A DNA stretch of 64,000 bases, taken from assembly GCF_000763055.1 (NCBI RefSeq), contig NZ_KN214136.1:90569-154568 (forward strand), given 5' to 3'. The DNA comes from Collinsella sp. 4_8_47FAA (lineage in GTDB: Bacteria > Actinomycetota > Coriobacteriia > Coriobacteriales > Coriobacteriaceae). Shown one piece after another: positions 25,402 to 33,941 of this stretch. Both the position numbers and the translations under genes were made by a program. How positions within the stretch are numbered: the first letter of the stretch is position 1; each line of letters starts with the position of its first letter. The notes below the pieces were generated by a model, which did no database searches, had not been told where the DNA came from, and was given only the letters and a program-made list of their open reading frames with translations.

Positions 25402-26364
25402 CTAGCGGGTGGGGTGCCAGATGTGGAGGGCGCCGGCAAGGATGTCGACCTCGATGCGCGAGGCGACAACGGGCTCGCCGTCGGCCTGGATGGGGTAGTC
25501 GGGCTCCTCAAAGGTGAGCTCGACATGGCGGCAGCGGCGCATGCGAACCGGCGGCAACTTGGTATGGTGGCCGTCCTTGGCCGAAAGAAACATAGGCAGG
25601 GCAACCGCGCGAGGGACGGGGCCGCAGGCGTAGCAGACGTCGAGTACGCCGTCGCAGGGGTCGGCATCGGGGCAGATGCGATAGCCCGAGCCATAGGTAG
25701 GACCCAGCTGAATCGCCATGATGATCGCCCTCACGCGCTCGGTGGGCGCCCCGTCAAAGCTGACCGTCATGGGGTAGTTGCGATAGCGCAGACCAAACTG
25801 CTCAAGTCCCGAGAGGGTGTAGAGCGGAGCGCCCGTCAAGCCGGTCTTTTTGCGTAGCTCGGTGGTGCCAAGGCCGATGGCGGCATCGATGCCGACCGAA
25901 AGCGTCTGGTCGTAGTACTCAACGGTAGCCTCGCCGCTGCCGCTCGCAGGGCTCCACGAGCGAATGCGTCCGATATCCTGGTACTGCAGCTCGTAGGTGA
26001 GCAGCGCGCCAAAATCTTTGCCGGAGAAATCTTCGATACCGAGCGTTTGGGCAAAATCGTTGCCGGAGCCCACGGGCAGGACGGCAAGGGCGGGGCGGGC
26101 GTCCTCCTCTTGCGTCATAAGCCCATTGACGACCTCGTGAATCACGCCGTCGCCGCCAAGGGCGATAACGGTGCGATAGCCCTGGGCCTGTGCGGCCAGC
26201 TCCTTGGCGTGTCCCATGCGCTCGGTTAGCACCAAGTCAAACTGGGATGCGCGTGCAGTCATGTCCAAAAAGCGTTGCAGGCGCTCGGCAACTTCGTGCG
26301 CCGCACCCGACTGGGCGGCTGGGTTGGCGATGATGAGCGTGCGGCCAAAATCAGTTGCGTGCAT
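25402..26364 (-). CDS. diacylglycerol kinase-family lipid kinase (YegS/BmrU-like)
   Basis: A 320-residue DAGK catalytic-domain protein. The nucleotide-binding motif is ALGGDGVIHEVVNGL, followed by LAVLPVGSGNDFAQTLG, both diagnostic of DagK/YegS/sphingosine kinases. The C-terminal beta-sandwich ends with PDYPIQADGEPV. It probably phosphorylates diacylglycerol or a related membrane lipid. The ATG at 26364 is taken because the upstream part of the frame is not conserved and a GGGAG site precedes it. It follows the ClC gene on the same strand by 87 bp, so the two may be co-transcribed. Confidence 0.88.
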   Translation of the reverse strand: MHATDFGRTLIIANPAAQSGAAHEVAERLQRFLDMTARASQFDLVLTERMGHAKELAAQAQGYRTVIALGGDGVIHEVVNGLMTQEEDARPALAVLPVGSGNDFAQTLGIEDFSGKDFGALLTYELQYQDIGRIRSWSPASGSGEATVEYYDQTLSVGIDAAIGLGTTELRKKTGLTGAPLYTLSGLEQFGLRYRNYPMTVSFDGAPTERVRAIIMAIQLGPTYGSGYRICPDADPCDGVLDVCYACGPVPRAVALPMFLSAKDGHHTKLPPVRMRRCRHVELTFEEPDYPIQADGEPVVASRIEVDILAGALHIWHPTR

Positions 26365-26451
26365 GGGGCGACTCCCGGCGTATGACGTGACGGTGCGGTC
26401 GCGCTCAGGTCGAATTGCCCCCGATTGTGGCTGCACGTCGAATACTTACGT

Positions 26452-27873
26452 CTACTCTATCAGGTCGTTGTGGCGCTCGATAGCATCCGCTACCGTACCG
26501 CCCTCATCCACAATAAGCGAACGGCGCTTGGGCGAGATGATGCGCTGGGCGGGGTACACGCCGCGGTGTCCGGCAGTTAGGTAGCTGATAAAGGCCACGA
26601 TGACAAAGAACCCGGCTGCCGTGCCGTGGAACAGGTCGATGGCCATCATGCAGGTGGTGATGGGCACGTTGAGGCCGGCACAGAACACGCCGAGCATGCC
26701 GAGAGCCGCCAGAAAACTGGGGTCGATTCCGACGAGGCAACCGATCCAGCCGCCGAGCGCCGCACCGATACCAAACAGGGGCGTGACCTCGCCGCCTTGG
26801 AAGCCGGCGCCCAGGGTGAGCGCTGTGACGACCAACTTGATGGCTGCGTCCGCCAGGGTGGTGTTGCCGGCAAATCCGGCGCCGGAAAGCCACGTGGAAA
26901 GGCCGGCGTAGTTCCAGGCGTCGAGGAGGGCATAGGCAGCCAAAACCACGAGTGCGCCCACGAGTGCGCGAGTAAGGTAATTGGTGATAAAGCGACCGTA
27001 CAGGCTCTTGACGGTTCGAACCGACCAGGCAAAGAGGCGTGCCGTCAAACCGAAGATAATGGCGCTGATAACAACGATGACAACCGTCCGTGGTGTCATG
27101 TTAGGAACGCTGGCGATGGCATTCGCTTCGTACTCAGTACCCAGGGCGAGTGATGTGAAGTAGCCGGTAAACGAGGCGACCAGGCAGTAGATGCCCGCGG
27201 TGTAGTCGATCTTGCCGATAAAGCACATCTCCATGCCAAAGAAAGCTCCGGCAAGGGGCGAACCGAATACGGCGCCAAAGGCCGACGAGATGCCGGCGAG
27301 CATGAGGTCGTGGTGGTCATGCTTTTTGAGGTGGGCGAGGCTCGAGATGTTGCTGGCGATGGTGCCGCCAATCTGTACCGCAGCTCCCTCGCGACCGGCC
27401 GATCCGCCCGTTAGGTGCGTGAGCGTGGAGCAGACGAAGGTGAGGACGGCCATGCGCATATGGATGAGGCGTGTGCCCAGAGCGGAGTCGATGACCAGGT
27501 TGTTACCGCGTTTGGCGGCAAGACCGTGGTTTTTGTACACCCATGCGGTGGCAACGCCCACAACGGGAAGCAAGGCGTAGACCCACACATGGTGCTCGCG
27601 ATAGTCGGTCGCGATATTCAACGAGGCCAAAAACGCCCAAGCGGCAACGCCCATGGCGAGCGAGACGATGACGACGAGTACGAGCAACTTGGCGCTCGCG
27701 AGTAGGTTGCGGACGTTGCGGCGCGTGTCGGCAGCCAAGAGATGCTCGGAGCGGGTGAGCTGATGCCTGCCTGCCATGATGACGTCGTTCAGGGAGAAAA
27801 AGCCGCCGTCGTCGAGCGGCTGGGAATGATCCTGCGTTTCGTTTGCGCTTTCGGTTTTGTCGTTATGAGCCAT
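26452..27873 (-). CDS. ClC family chloride/proton channel protein
   Basis: A 473-residue multi-pass membrane protein of the ClC family. GSAGREGAAVQIGG matches the GREGP selectivity segment, preceded by STLTHLTGGSAG. GSPLAGAFFGMEMC and GGEVTPLFGIGAALGG are further family blocks. The N-terminal 40 residues are cytoplasmic. It may be an H+/Cl- antiporter or a fluoride exporter; the sequence seen does not decide. The ATG at 27873 follows AGAGGAACGT. Confidence 0.88.
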   Translation of the reverse strand: MAHNDKTESANETQDHSQPLDDGGFFSLNDVIMAGRHQLTRSEHLLAADTRRNVRNLLASAKLLVLVVIVSLAMGVAAWAFLASLNIATDYREHHVWVYALLPVVGVATAWVYKNHGLAAKRGNNLVIDSALGTRLIHMRMAVLTFVCSTLTHLTGGSAGREGAAVQIGGTIASNISSLAHLKKHDHHDLMLAGISSAFGAVFGSPLAGAFFGMEMCFIGKIDYTAGIYCLVASFTGYFTSLALGTEYEANAIASVPNMTPRTVVIVVISAIIFGLTARLFAWSVRTVKSLYGRFITNYLTRALVGALVVLAAYALLDAWNYAGLSTWLSGAGFAGNTTLADAAIKLVVTALTLGAGFQGGEVTPLFGIGAALGGWIGCLVGIDPSFLAALGMLGVFCAGLNVPITTCMMAIDLFHGTAAGFFVIVAFISYLTAGHRGVYPAQRIISPKRRSLIVDEGGTVADAIERHNDLIE

Positions 27874-28083
27874 ACGTTCCTCTTTTAGGTTGCAACGCAA
27901 GCATTATAAAACGCGGTAAATGCGACGAGCCGGTGGGTTGGTTTCCATTCTGTTTCGCGGCCTGCAACCGACAGGTGTATTTGCGGGTACAGGCCGAGTC
28001 GCGGTCGTGCGTCGGGGGATTATACTGAGACAAGCATAAAGAATCGGCGCCCCTGTTGTGCGCCGTGGCATTAAGAGGTGCAT

Positions 28084-29346
28084 ATGGCAGAGAAACTCAT
28101 TCCACTGGAGGACGCGCAGTCGATTGTTTTGTCGCACGTTGCTCCGACCGATCTCGTCGAGATTCCCGTGTGGCAGGCGGCTGGTTTTCCCTTGGCCGAG
28201 GACGCGGTGGCCGATATCGACATCTCGCCGTTTGCCAACAGCGCTATGGACGGATATGCCGTGCGCTCGGCGGACTTGGCGCAGGCATCTGGCGAGGCGC
28301 CGGTGACGCTCGACGTTATCGGACACGAGGCCGCGGGCCATGTGTTTGAGGGCGCAATCGGCGCGGGCGAGACGGTCCGCATCATGACGGGCGCGCCGGT
28401 ACCCGAAGGTGCCGATGCCGTTGTGAAGTACGAGATCGTCGATGTGCTTGACGGTGACGGCAACGAGGGCTCGCGTGTGAGGTTCTCGGCGCCGGCCAAG
28501 GTGGGGGAGAACGTTCGCTCTGCCGCCGAGGAGGCCCATGCCGGCGATGTTGTGATGCATGCCGGCGAGGTCGTGGCTCCGGCGGGCGCGGGTCTGTTGG
28601 CAAGCGCCGGATATGCGAGCGTGAAGGTGCACGCTGCCCCACGTGTGGGCATTATCTCGCTGGGCACGGAACTGGTCGCACCGAGTAAGGTACCGGCGCG
28701 CGGTCAGATTCGCGATTCCAACTCTTCGGCGCTGATGGCCGAGGCACTCGATGCCGGCGCCGAGCCCGTGTTCTACGGCATTGCGCCCGATGATGAGCAG
28801 GCGATTGCCGAGCTGGTGCATCGTGCCGTGCAGGAGTGCGATTTTGTCATTACGAGCGGCGGTGCCTCGGCGGGCGACTACGACTATGTGACGGCACTGG
28901 TCCATCGCGAGGGCGAGGTGCTCTTCGACCGCATCTCGATGCGTCCGGGCAAGGCTATCACGTTTGGCTTGCTCGGGGGTAAGCCCTACCTGGGGCTTTC
29001 AGGCAATCCTGCCGCGGCGTATGTGGGCTTTGAGATGCTCGCCCGTCCGGCGATTCGCAAGATGCGCGGCTTTGCCGAGGGTGCGCGTCCCGTGCAGCAG
29101 GCGACGCTCACGCATAGCGTGAAAAAGCGACAGCATCGCCGCTTCTTCGATCGCGCCACGGTTTTGCGCGACCCCGAGACCGGTGAGTTGTTGGTGACCG
29201 AGGCCAAGACGCAGAATTCGGCGCTGCTTGGAACCATGCAGCGTGCGAACTGCCTGTTGCGTATTCACGAAGGACCGTGCGACCTTGCGGCGGGCGACGT
29301 CGTGGATGTCGTGCGTGTCGACCTGCCTGAGGGCACGGTGCTATAG
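28084..29346 (+). CDS. moeA: molybdopterin molybdenumtransferase MoeA
   Basis: A 420-residue enzyme inserting molybdate into adenylylated molybdopterin. Family blocks: the N-terminal PFANSAMDGYAV, the RIMTGAPVPEGADAVV block, the SLGTEL segment, TSGGASAGDYDYV (MPT-binding) and the SGNPAAAYVGFE block. The ATG at 28084 has AAGAGG 5 nt upstream. It is followed by moaB after 10 bp and then modABC, so this is a molybdenum cofactor supply group. A TATACT minus-10 lies at 28021. Confidence 0.95.
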   Translation: MAEKLIPLEDAQSIVLSHVAPTDLVEIPVWQAAGFPLAEDAVADIDISPFANSAMDGYAVRSADLAQASGEAPVTLDVIGHEAAGHVFEGAIGAGETVRIMTGAPVPEGADAVVKYEIVDVLDGDGNEGSRVRFSAPAKVGENVRSAAEEAHAGDVVMHAGEVVAPAGAGLLASAGYASVKVHAAPRVGIISLGTELVAPSKVPARGQIRDSNSSALMAEALDAGAEPVFYGIAPDDEQAIAELVHRAVQECDFVITSGGASAGDYDYVTALVHREGEVLFDRISMRPGKAITFGLLGGKPYLGLSGNPAAAYVGFEMLARPAIRKMRGFAEGARPVQQATLTHSVKKRQHRRFFDRATVLRDPETGELLVTEAKTQNSALLGTMQRANCLLRIHEGPCDLAAGDVVDVVRVDLPEGTVL

Positions 29347-29356
29347 GAGGAATGCT

Positions 29357-29836
29357 ATGGAGTTGAAGATTTCGATTGTGACGTGCTCGGATACGCGCGA
29401 TCTTGCCCAGGACGAGGCGGGTGCTGCGCTCGAGGAGCTTATCGTGGCACAGGGCTGGACGGTCGCCTCGCATGTGGTCGTGCGTGACGACGTCAGCGAG
29501 ATCGGTGATGCCATTGCGGAAGCCGCCGATGAGTGCCACGCCAATGTCGTGCTCACCTGCGGCGGCACGGGGCTTTCGATGCGCGACGTAACACCCGAGG
29601 CGACGCGTGCCGTCTGTGACCGCGATGTGCCGGGTATTGCCGAGGCAATCCGTGCGTATTCGATGACCAAGACGCGCCGCGCTATGCTCTCGCGCGCTAT
29701 TTGCATGCAACGAGGTCATACACTTGTCGTAAACTTTCCCGGTTCTACGAAGGCCGCCCGCGAAAGCTGGGAGGCCATAGCAGACCAGCTGGAGCATGCG
29801 GCTCAGATGACAGCGGGCGGCGGACATACCAACTAA
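29357..29836 (+). CDS. moaB: molybdenum cofactor biosynthesis protein MoaB/MogA
   Basis: A 159-residue MPT adenylyltransferase-type protein that activates molybdopterin for MoeA. Motifs: TCSDTRDLAQDEAG near the N-terminus, LTCGGTGLSMRDVTPEAT (MPT-binding loop) and NFPGSTKAARESW. GGAGG precedes the ATG. It is placed directly behind moeA, which acts on its product. MoaB and MogA cannot be told apart with confidence here. Confidence 0.9.
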   Translation: MELKISIVTCSDTRDLAQDEAGAALEELIVAQGWTVASHVVVRDDVSEIGDAIAEAADECHANVVLTCGGTGLSMRDVTPEATRAVCDRDVPGIAEAIRAYSMTKTRRAMLSRAICMQRGHTLVVNFPGSTKAARESWEAIADQLEHAAQMTAGGGHTN

Positions 29837-29939
29837 GCGGTTTACCTGCGGCGGGGCGACCTGAACGGCTGCTCCGCCTTTGTTTTCCGCCGAAGCGACG
29901 CCGAGGTGCACGGTAATTCGAAACTATATTCTCTGACGA

Positions 29940-29993
29940 GAATAATTTCTCACTTTCATTATTCGCGCAGAAGTATAATCTGATTGCAGATTA
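29940..29993 (+). promoter_or_regulatory. modABC promoter with palindromic operators
   Basis: A TATAAT minus-10 (29974-29979) overlaps a perfect palindrome TAATCTGATTGCAGATTA (29976-29993; 7-bp arms). A second inverted repeat, GAATAAT (29940-29946) with ATTATTC (29958-29964), covers the minus-35 area. A short hairpin GCCCG/CGGGC follows before the modA ribosome site. Binding of a molybdate-responsive regulator is inferred. Confidence 0.55.
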
Positions 29994-30039
29994 AAGCCCG
30001 CGGTGGGGTACCCGGGCACAAGATCCGAAAGGGTTGAAT

Positions 30040-30912
30040 ATGTTCGATATGGTTTCACGCCGCGGATTCGTTTCGCTTTCTGCTGTCGCCGCTGCCGGCC
30101 TTGGTCTTGCCGGCTGTTCGGGCAGCAAGACGTCCGAGCCGGCCGGATCCGATGCCGGTTCTGCTAAGGCATCTTCCAAGAAAGCTGTCGAGCTGCAGGT
30201 CTTTGCCGCCAACTCGCTCGAGAAGGCTCTGCCGGAGGTTCAGGAGCTTTACACCGAGCAGACCGGCACCACGTTTGCCGACACGCAGTTTAAGGCGTCT
30301 GGCGACCTCGTCGAGCAGATGAAGGCCGGCGCTGCCGTCGACGTGCTCATCACCGCTTCCAAGGGCACCATGGATGACGCCGAGACCGCTGAGCTCGTCG
30401 ATGCCGATACCCGCGAGGACATGTTCGTCAACGATCTCGTGATCATTCGCGCCGAGGGCTCCGACACCAAGGTCGAGGCCATCGCCGACGTCGCGAACCT
30501 GGACGGTAAGATCGCCATTGGCGACGCCAAGACCGTCCCCGCCGGCAAGTACGCCAACCAGGCGCTGGCTTCCGTGGGCCTCTACACCGGCACCGAGGGC
30601 GACGACGGCGAGTATGCGCCCGAGATCGCCGAAAAGGTGGCCCTGGCCGACAAAGTTGGTACCGCCGCCGCCTATGTGTCCACGGGCGACTGCGTGGCCG
30701 GCTTTGTCTACAGCTCCGATATCTTCCGCTACGACGGCATCGAGGAGGCCTTTGTGTGTCCCGAGGATTCGCACAAGCCCATCGTGTATCCGGGTGCCGT
30801 TGCCGAGAGCTCTGAGCACGCCGACGAAGCCAAGGCGTTCATCGACTTCTGTCTGTCCAACAGGAAGGCTCAGAAGATTTGGGCTAAGTACGGCTTTGAG
30901 CTTTCCGCGTAG
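30040..30912 (+). CDS. modA: molybdate ABC transporter substrate-binding lipoprotein ModA
   Basis: A 290-residue binding protein. Its N-terminus has twin arginines (Arg7, Arg8 in SRRGFVS), a hydrophobic stretch and the lipobox LAGC with lipidated Cys26, so it is a Tat-type lipoprotein. After a Ser/Ala linker, the mature part shows ModA blocks: LQVFAANSLEKALPEV (oxyanion-binding Asn-Ser), FKASGDLVEQMKAGAAVDVLITAS and DAKTVPAGKYANQAL. The ATG at 30040 follows GAAAGGG. It is the first gene of modABC. Confidence 0.94.
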   Translation: MFDMVSRRGFVSLSAVAAAGLGLAGCSGSKTSEPAGSDAGSAKASSKKAVELQVFAANSLEKALPEVQELYTEQTGTTFADTQFKASGDLVEQMKAGAAVDVLITASKGTMDDAETAELVDADTREDMFVNDLVIIRAEGSDTKVEAIADVANLDGKIAIGDAKTVPAGKYANQALASVGLYTGTEGDDGEYAPEIAEKVALADKVGTAAAYVSTGDCVAGFVYSSDIFRYDGIEEAFVCPEDSHKPIVYPGAVAESSEHADEAKAFIDFCLSNRKAQKIWAKYGFELSA

Positions 30913-30980
30913 TGCGGCTTGGCGCGATAATTCCATCGTTTTGTGTCTCACTCCGTCCTTATATTCGCTTGGAGCTTTTC

Positions 30981-32423
30981 GTGCTTAATAGATTCCGCAT
31001 CCTTGTCGCCTGTGCTTTGACCTTCGCGCTTTGCTGGGTGCCGGGATTTGCGTTTGCTGGGGACGCTGAGGACGGGGCCCAGGTTGCTGCGACTGCTCAT
31101 GGGCTTTCCTATGGGATCGAGGGTTTTGAGCGGTTGGCCAAGGGGACCGCTCGTGCCATGGAGGGCCAGCCTGAGGGCTACCGGTTTCCCGTTGACGAGG
31201 ACGTGGACCTTGTAGTGGCGCCTGCTGCCGATCGCGTTGTGGTGTGGATATCGCCCAAGGCGATCGAGAGGTATGGATTGGATCCGCAGAACAACGAGTG
31301 CGTATCGGGTCTCAAGGCCCTCGTCTGTGAGCTCGACAGCGCAAACTGTATGGGAGGTGCGCAGCTAGGGGACGTGGATCTTCCTTGGTATGTCACGGCG
31401 GAAACAACGTTTGATGCCGGCGGGTATACCTATGGCTTTGACGAGCGCGGTGCGGATGGGGGCCGCTATGTGGTGATTGCATCAGCCTCGGGTGATGCCA
31501 AAGGCGGCGCGCGTTGGCTTGATAGCGCTCAAATGGTAGAAGCATCGTCTGTCGTGTTGCGGGATGAGCAGGGGCCCTTGACCTCTCTGGCCTCCTTATT
31601 GGGCGGCATCGACTACCGACCGTTTTGGGTGTCCATTAAAACGAGCGGCCTTGCCCTGCTGATCTCCTTTGCGCTGGGCCTGTTTGCCGCGTGGAAGACC
31701 ATGGGCACCTCGAGTCGCATCAAGGGCCTGCTCGACTCGGTCTTTACCATCCCCATGGTGTTGCCGCCCACGGTCTGCGGCTTTCTGCTCCTTATGCTGT
31801 TTGGCCGCTCGACCGGGGTGGGCCAGTGGCTTATCGCGCACGGCGTCTCGATTGTCTTTACGTGGCCGGCGGCGGTGATCTCTGCCGTGGTGGTATCGTT
31901 TCCCCTGGTCTACCGTACGGCGCTCGGCGCCTTTGAGAGCCTCGACACGCAAATGCTCGATGCGGCGCGCACGCTGGGCTGGTCCGAGCGACGCATCTTC
32001 ACCAAACTCATGATGCCGCTCGGCTGGCCCTCGATTGCCGCCGGCACGGTGCTCGCCTTTGCCCGCGCCATGGGCGAGTTTGGCTGCACCCTGTTCTTTG
32101 CGGGCAACTATGCCGGTATTACGCAGACCATTCCCATTGCGATTTACTTTGAATGGATGGGCGGCAATACGTCGGTGGCCCTCTTTTGGGTCGTGGTCGT
32201 AATAGCGTTCAGCTTCCTAGTCATCCTGTTCATCAACATGTACACGGCGCATTCGCAAAAATACCGCGAGCGTGGCCTTTCCCGTGCGGAACGTAAGCAG
32301 GCCAAAGATCTCGCCGGACAGGGCGATTCACTCGACCCGGCGGGCGGTGATGCCTTGCGTATCGATCGCGAGGCACTGGCCGAGCTCATGCGCGATGAGC
32401 CCGCTATGCAGGGAGGTCGATAG
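30981..32423 (+). CDS. modB: molybdate permease ModB with an extra N-terminal extracytoplasmic domain
   Basis: A 480-residue protein, about twice the normal ModB length. Residues 1-26 form a signal peptide or anchor (MLNRFRILVACALTF...AFA). Residues 27-205 are a hydrophilic region with four cysteines that I do not recognise. From about 211 it is a standard ModB permease of five helices, with the EAA loop AARTLGWSERRIFTKLMMPLGWP that docks on ModC. A charged cytoplasmic tail of about 50 residues follows. The GTG at 30981 is chosen for its GGAG site. It lies 68 bp after modA. Confidence 0.9.
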   Translation: MLNRFRILVACALTFALCWVPGFAFAGDAEDGAQVAATAHGLSYGIEGFERLAKGTARAMEGQPEGYRFPVDEDVDLVVAPAADRVVVWISPKAIERYGLDPQNNECVSGLKALVCELDSANCMGGAQLGDVDLPWYVTAETTFDAGGYTYGFDERGADGGRYVVIASASGDAKGGARWLDSAQMVEASSVVLRDEQGPLTSLASLLGGIDYRPFWVSIKTSGLALLISFALGLFAAWKTMGTSSRIKGLLDSVFTIPMVLPPTVCGFLLLMLFGRSTGVGQWLIAHGVSIVFTWPAAVISAVVVSFPLVYRTALGAFESLDTQMLDAARTLGWSERRIFTKLMMPLGWPSIAAGTVLAFARAMGEFGCTLFFAGNYAGITQTIPIAIYFEWMGGNTSVALFWVVVVIAFSFLVILFINMYTAHSQKYRERGLSRAERKQAKDLAGQGDSLDPAGGDALRIDREALAELMRDEPAMQGGR

Positions 32424-32426
32424 GCC

Positions 32427-33497
32427 ATGTCACTCGTTCTAGACATAAAAAAGCGCTATCCGGGGTTTATGCTCGATATGCAGCTTGAGGCCGGCGAGGA
32501 TCGTGTGGCGCTGCTTGGTGCCTCGGGCTGCGGCAAGAGCTGCACGCTGCGCTGCATTGCCGGCGTGGAGACGCCCGACGAGGGCAAGATCGTCGTCAAC
32601 GGCGTGACCTTTTTTGACTCGGCGGCTGGCATCAACCTGTCACCCCAGGAGCGAAAATGCGCCCTGTTGTTTCAAAACTATCAGCTGTTTCCCAACATGA
32701 CGGTGGCCGATAACGTATGCGCCGGTGTAAAGGATGCTGGCGACGCCGCCGCGCGCAAAAAGCTCGCCGAGCGCTATTTGGGCATTTTCGGTCTGGCCGA
32801 TTTTGTCGATCGCTACCCCGCGCGACTCTCGGGCGGGCAGCAGCAACGCGTGGCGCTTGCCCGTATGGTGGCGGCGCATCCGGGCATTTTTATGTTCGAC
32901 GAGCCCATGAGCGCGCTCGATGCGTATCTCAAGAGCGCGCTTGAGCAAAACATGCTCGACCTGTTCGATGTATGCAACCGCACCGTGCTCTACGTGAGCC
33001 ACGACATCGACGAAGCGTGCCGCCTGTGCCAGCGCATCTGCGTGATGCACGACGGGCATGTTGAGGAGATCGGCTCCGTCGAGGACGTGGTCCGCCGTCC
33101 GCAGACGCTGGCGGCGCTGCGCCTGACGGACTGCAAGAACACAAGCCGGGCGCGCAAGATCGGCGACGAAGAAGTTGAGGCCCTCGACTGGGGCATGACC
33201 TTTAACGTGGGTCGCGAGGTTCCCGATAATGCAGCGTACCTGGGCATTCGCGCAAGCTACTTCCATGTTGACAATCGCGCGGAGCGGGGACGCAACAGCT
33301 ATGATTTGCACGTGGCCCGTGTGAGCGATTCGCGCTTTGAGCGGCTGGTGCTGCTGGACGTGCCGCGTGCTGATGCGCCCACGCGTCTGCAGTGGAAGGT
33401 GAATAAGGTGAGTGTACCCGTGGAAGAGCTGCCGCAGGCGGGTGAGACTCTGCGCATGCATTTTGATGCAAGCAGGATTCATCTCGTTTGCCGATAA
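32427..33497 (+). CDS. modC: molybdate ABC transporter ATPase ModC
   Basis: A 356-residue ABC ATPase: Walker A GASGCGKS (residues 31-38), Q-loop LLFQNYQLFP, signature LSGGQQQRVALARM, Walker B IFMFDEPMSALD and H-loop SHDIDE. The C-terminal 120 residues are a beta-rich regulatory (MOP/TOBE-like) region, poorly conserved. It starts 3 bp after modB, so translation is coupled, and ends with a terminator. Confidence 0.92.
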   Translation: MSLVLDIKKRYPGFMLDMQLEAGEDRVALLGASGCGKSCTLRCIAGVETPDEGKIVVNGVTFFDSAAGINLSPQERKCALLFQNYQLFPNMTVADNVCAGVKDAGDAAARKKLAERYLGIFGLADFVDRYPARLSGGQQQRVALARMVAAHPGIFMFDEPMSALDAYLKSALEQNMLDLFDVCNRTVLYVSHDIDEACRLCQRICVMHDGHVEEIGSVEDVVRRPQTLAALRLTDCKNTSRARKIGDEEVEALDWGMTFNVGREVPDNAAYLGIRASYFHVDNRAERGRNSYDLHVARVSDSRFERLVLLDVPRADAPTRLQWKVNKVSVPVEELPQAGETLRMHFDASRIHLVCR

Positions 33498-33509
33498 TGC
33501 GGGGGCGAT

Positions 33510-33544
33510 GCGGTCGAGGAGGTAGTCCTCGACCGCTTTGTTTT
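33510..33544 (+). terminator. modABC terminator
   Basis: GCGGTCGAGGA (33510-33520) pairs with TCCTCGACCGC (33526-33536), 5-nt loop, followed by TTTGTTTTC. Confidence 0.9.
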
Positions 33545-33580
33545 CACTTCGCCGTTCGCCGATTTCTACATGACTAAACC

Positions 33581-33607
33581 TTATCAGTCTGATAATTAAT
33601 TATCAGA
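33581..33607 (+). promoter_or_regulatory. overlapping palindromic operators upstream of the DccP/Se operon
   Basis: TCTGATAATTAATTATCAGA (33588-33607) is a perfect 20-bp palindrome. It overlaps another inverted repeat, TTATCA (33581-33586) with TGATAA (33590-33595). Three TTATCAG-type half-sites therefore sit side by side. It stands out as AT-rich in GC-rich DNA. A possible minus-10 TATAGT lies downstream at about 33678, so a dimeric repressor or activator is likely (inference). Confidence 0.6.
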
Positions 33608-33713
33608 TAGTGAGATGCTCACATCCCGACGCTGTCGTACGCATGTCGGCGGTGTTCGTCTGGACGACAACCGTTGATATAGTTACCTTCGACGAGAAAA
33701 GGAGGGCGCGCTG

Positions 33714-33782
33714 ATGCCGCAGAAGACATATTCGCGTCGCGTTGCGGCGCGCGCCCTGTATATGGCTCGGAGCCGCATATGA
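33714..33782 (+). CDS. short basic peptide upstream of the DccP/Se operon
   Basis: A 22-codon frame starting MPQKTYSRRVAARALYM, with five arginines. The ribosome site AAGGAGG is a perfect anti-16S match 8 nt before the ATG. It lies 160 bp before the first dehydratase-like gene. Downstream RNA can fold: CTCGGAGCC (33766-33774) with GGCTCCGGG (33797-33805), and GCACGG with CCGTGC near 33870-33900. It may be a leader peptide for attenuation or a small protein. No T-run terminator is evident. Confidence 0.5.
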   Translation: MPQKTYSRRVAARALYMARSRI

Positions 33783-33941
33783 GCAGGTATGTTCACGGCT
33801 CCGGGAGAGACGACGCACAACTAAATAATCAGCTGCAAAGCAGGTTCCCCAAAATTCCGGGTTTAGGCACGGCTGGGTTTTCGCCGCCCACCGTGCAGCA
33901 ATACCGTAGTTATCCGTATTTGGTTCGAGAGGGGAACCGTC

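Noticed and set aside
29837..30039. Molybdenum cofactor riboswitch ahead of modA
   Set aside because: CCGAAAGG is present by the ribosome site, but the remaining conserved stems are not, and the region is explained by promoter palindromes.
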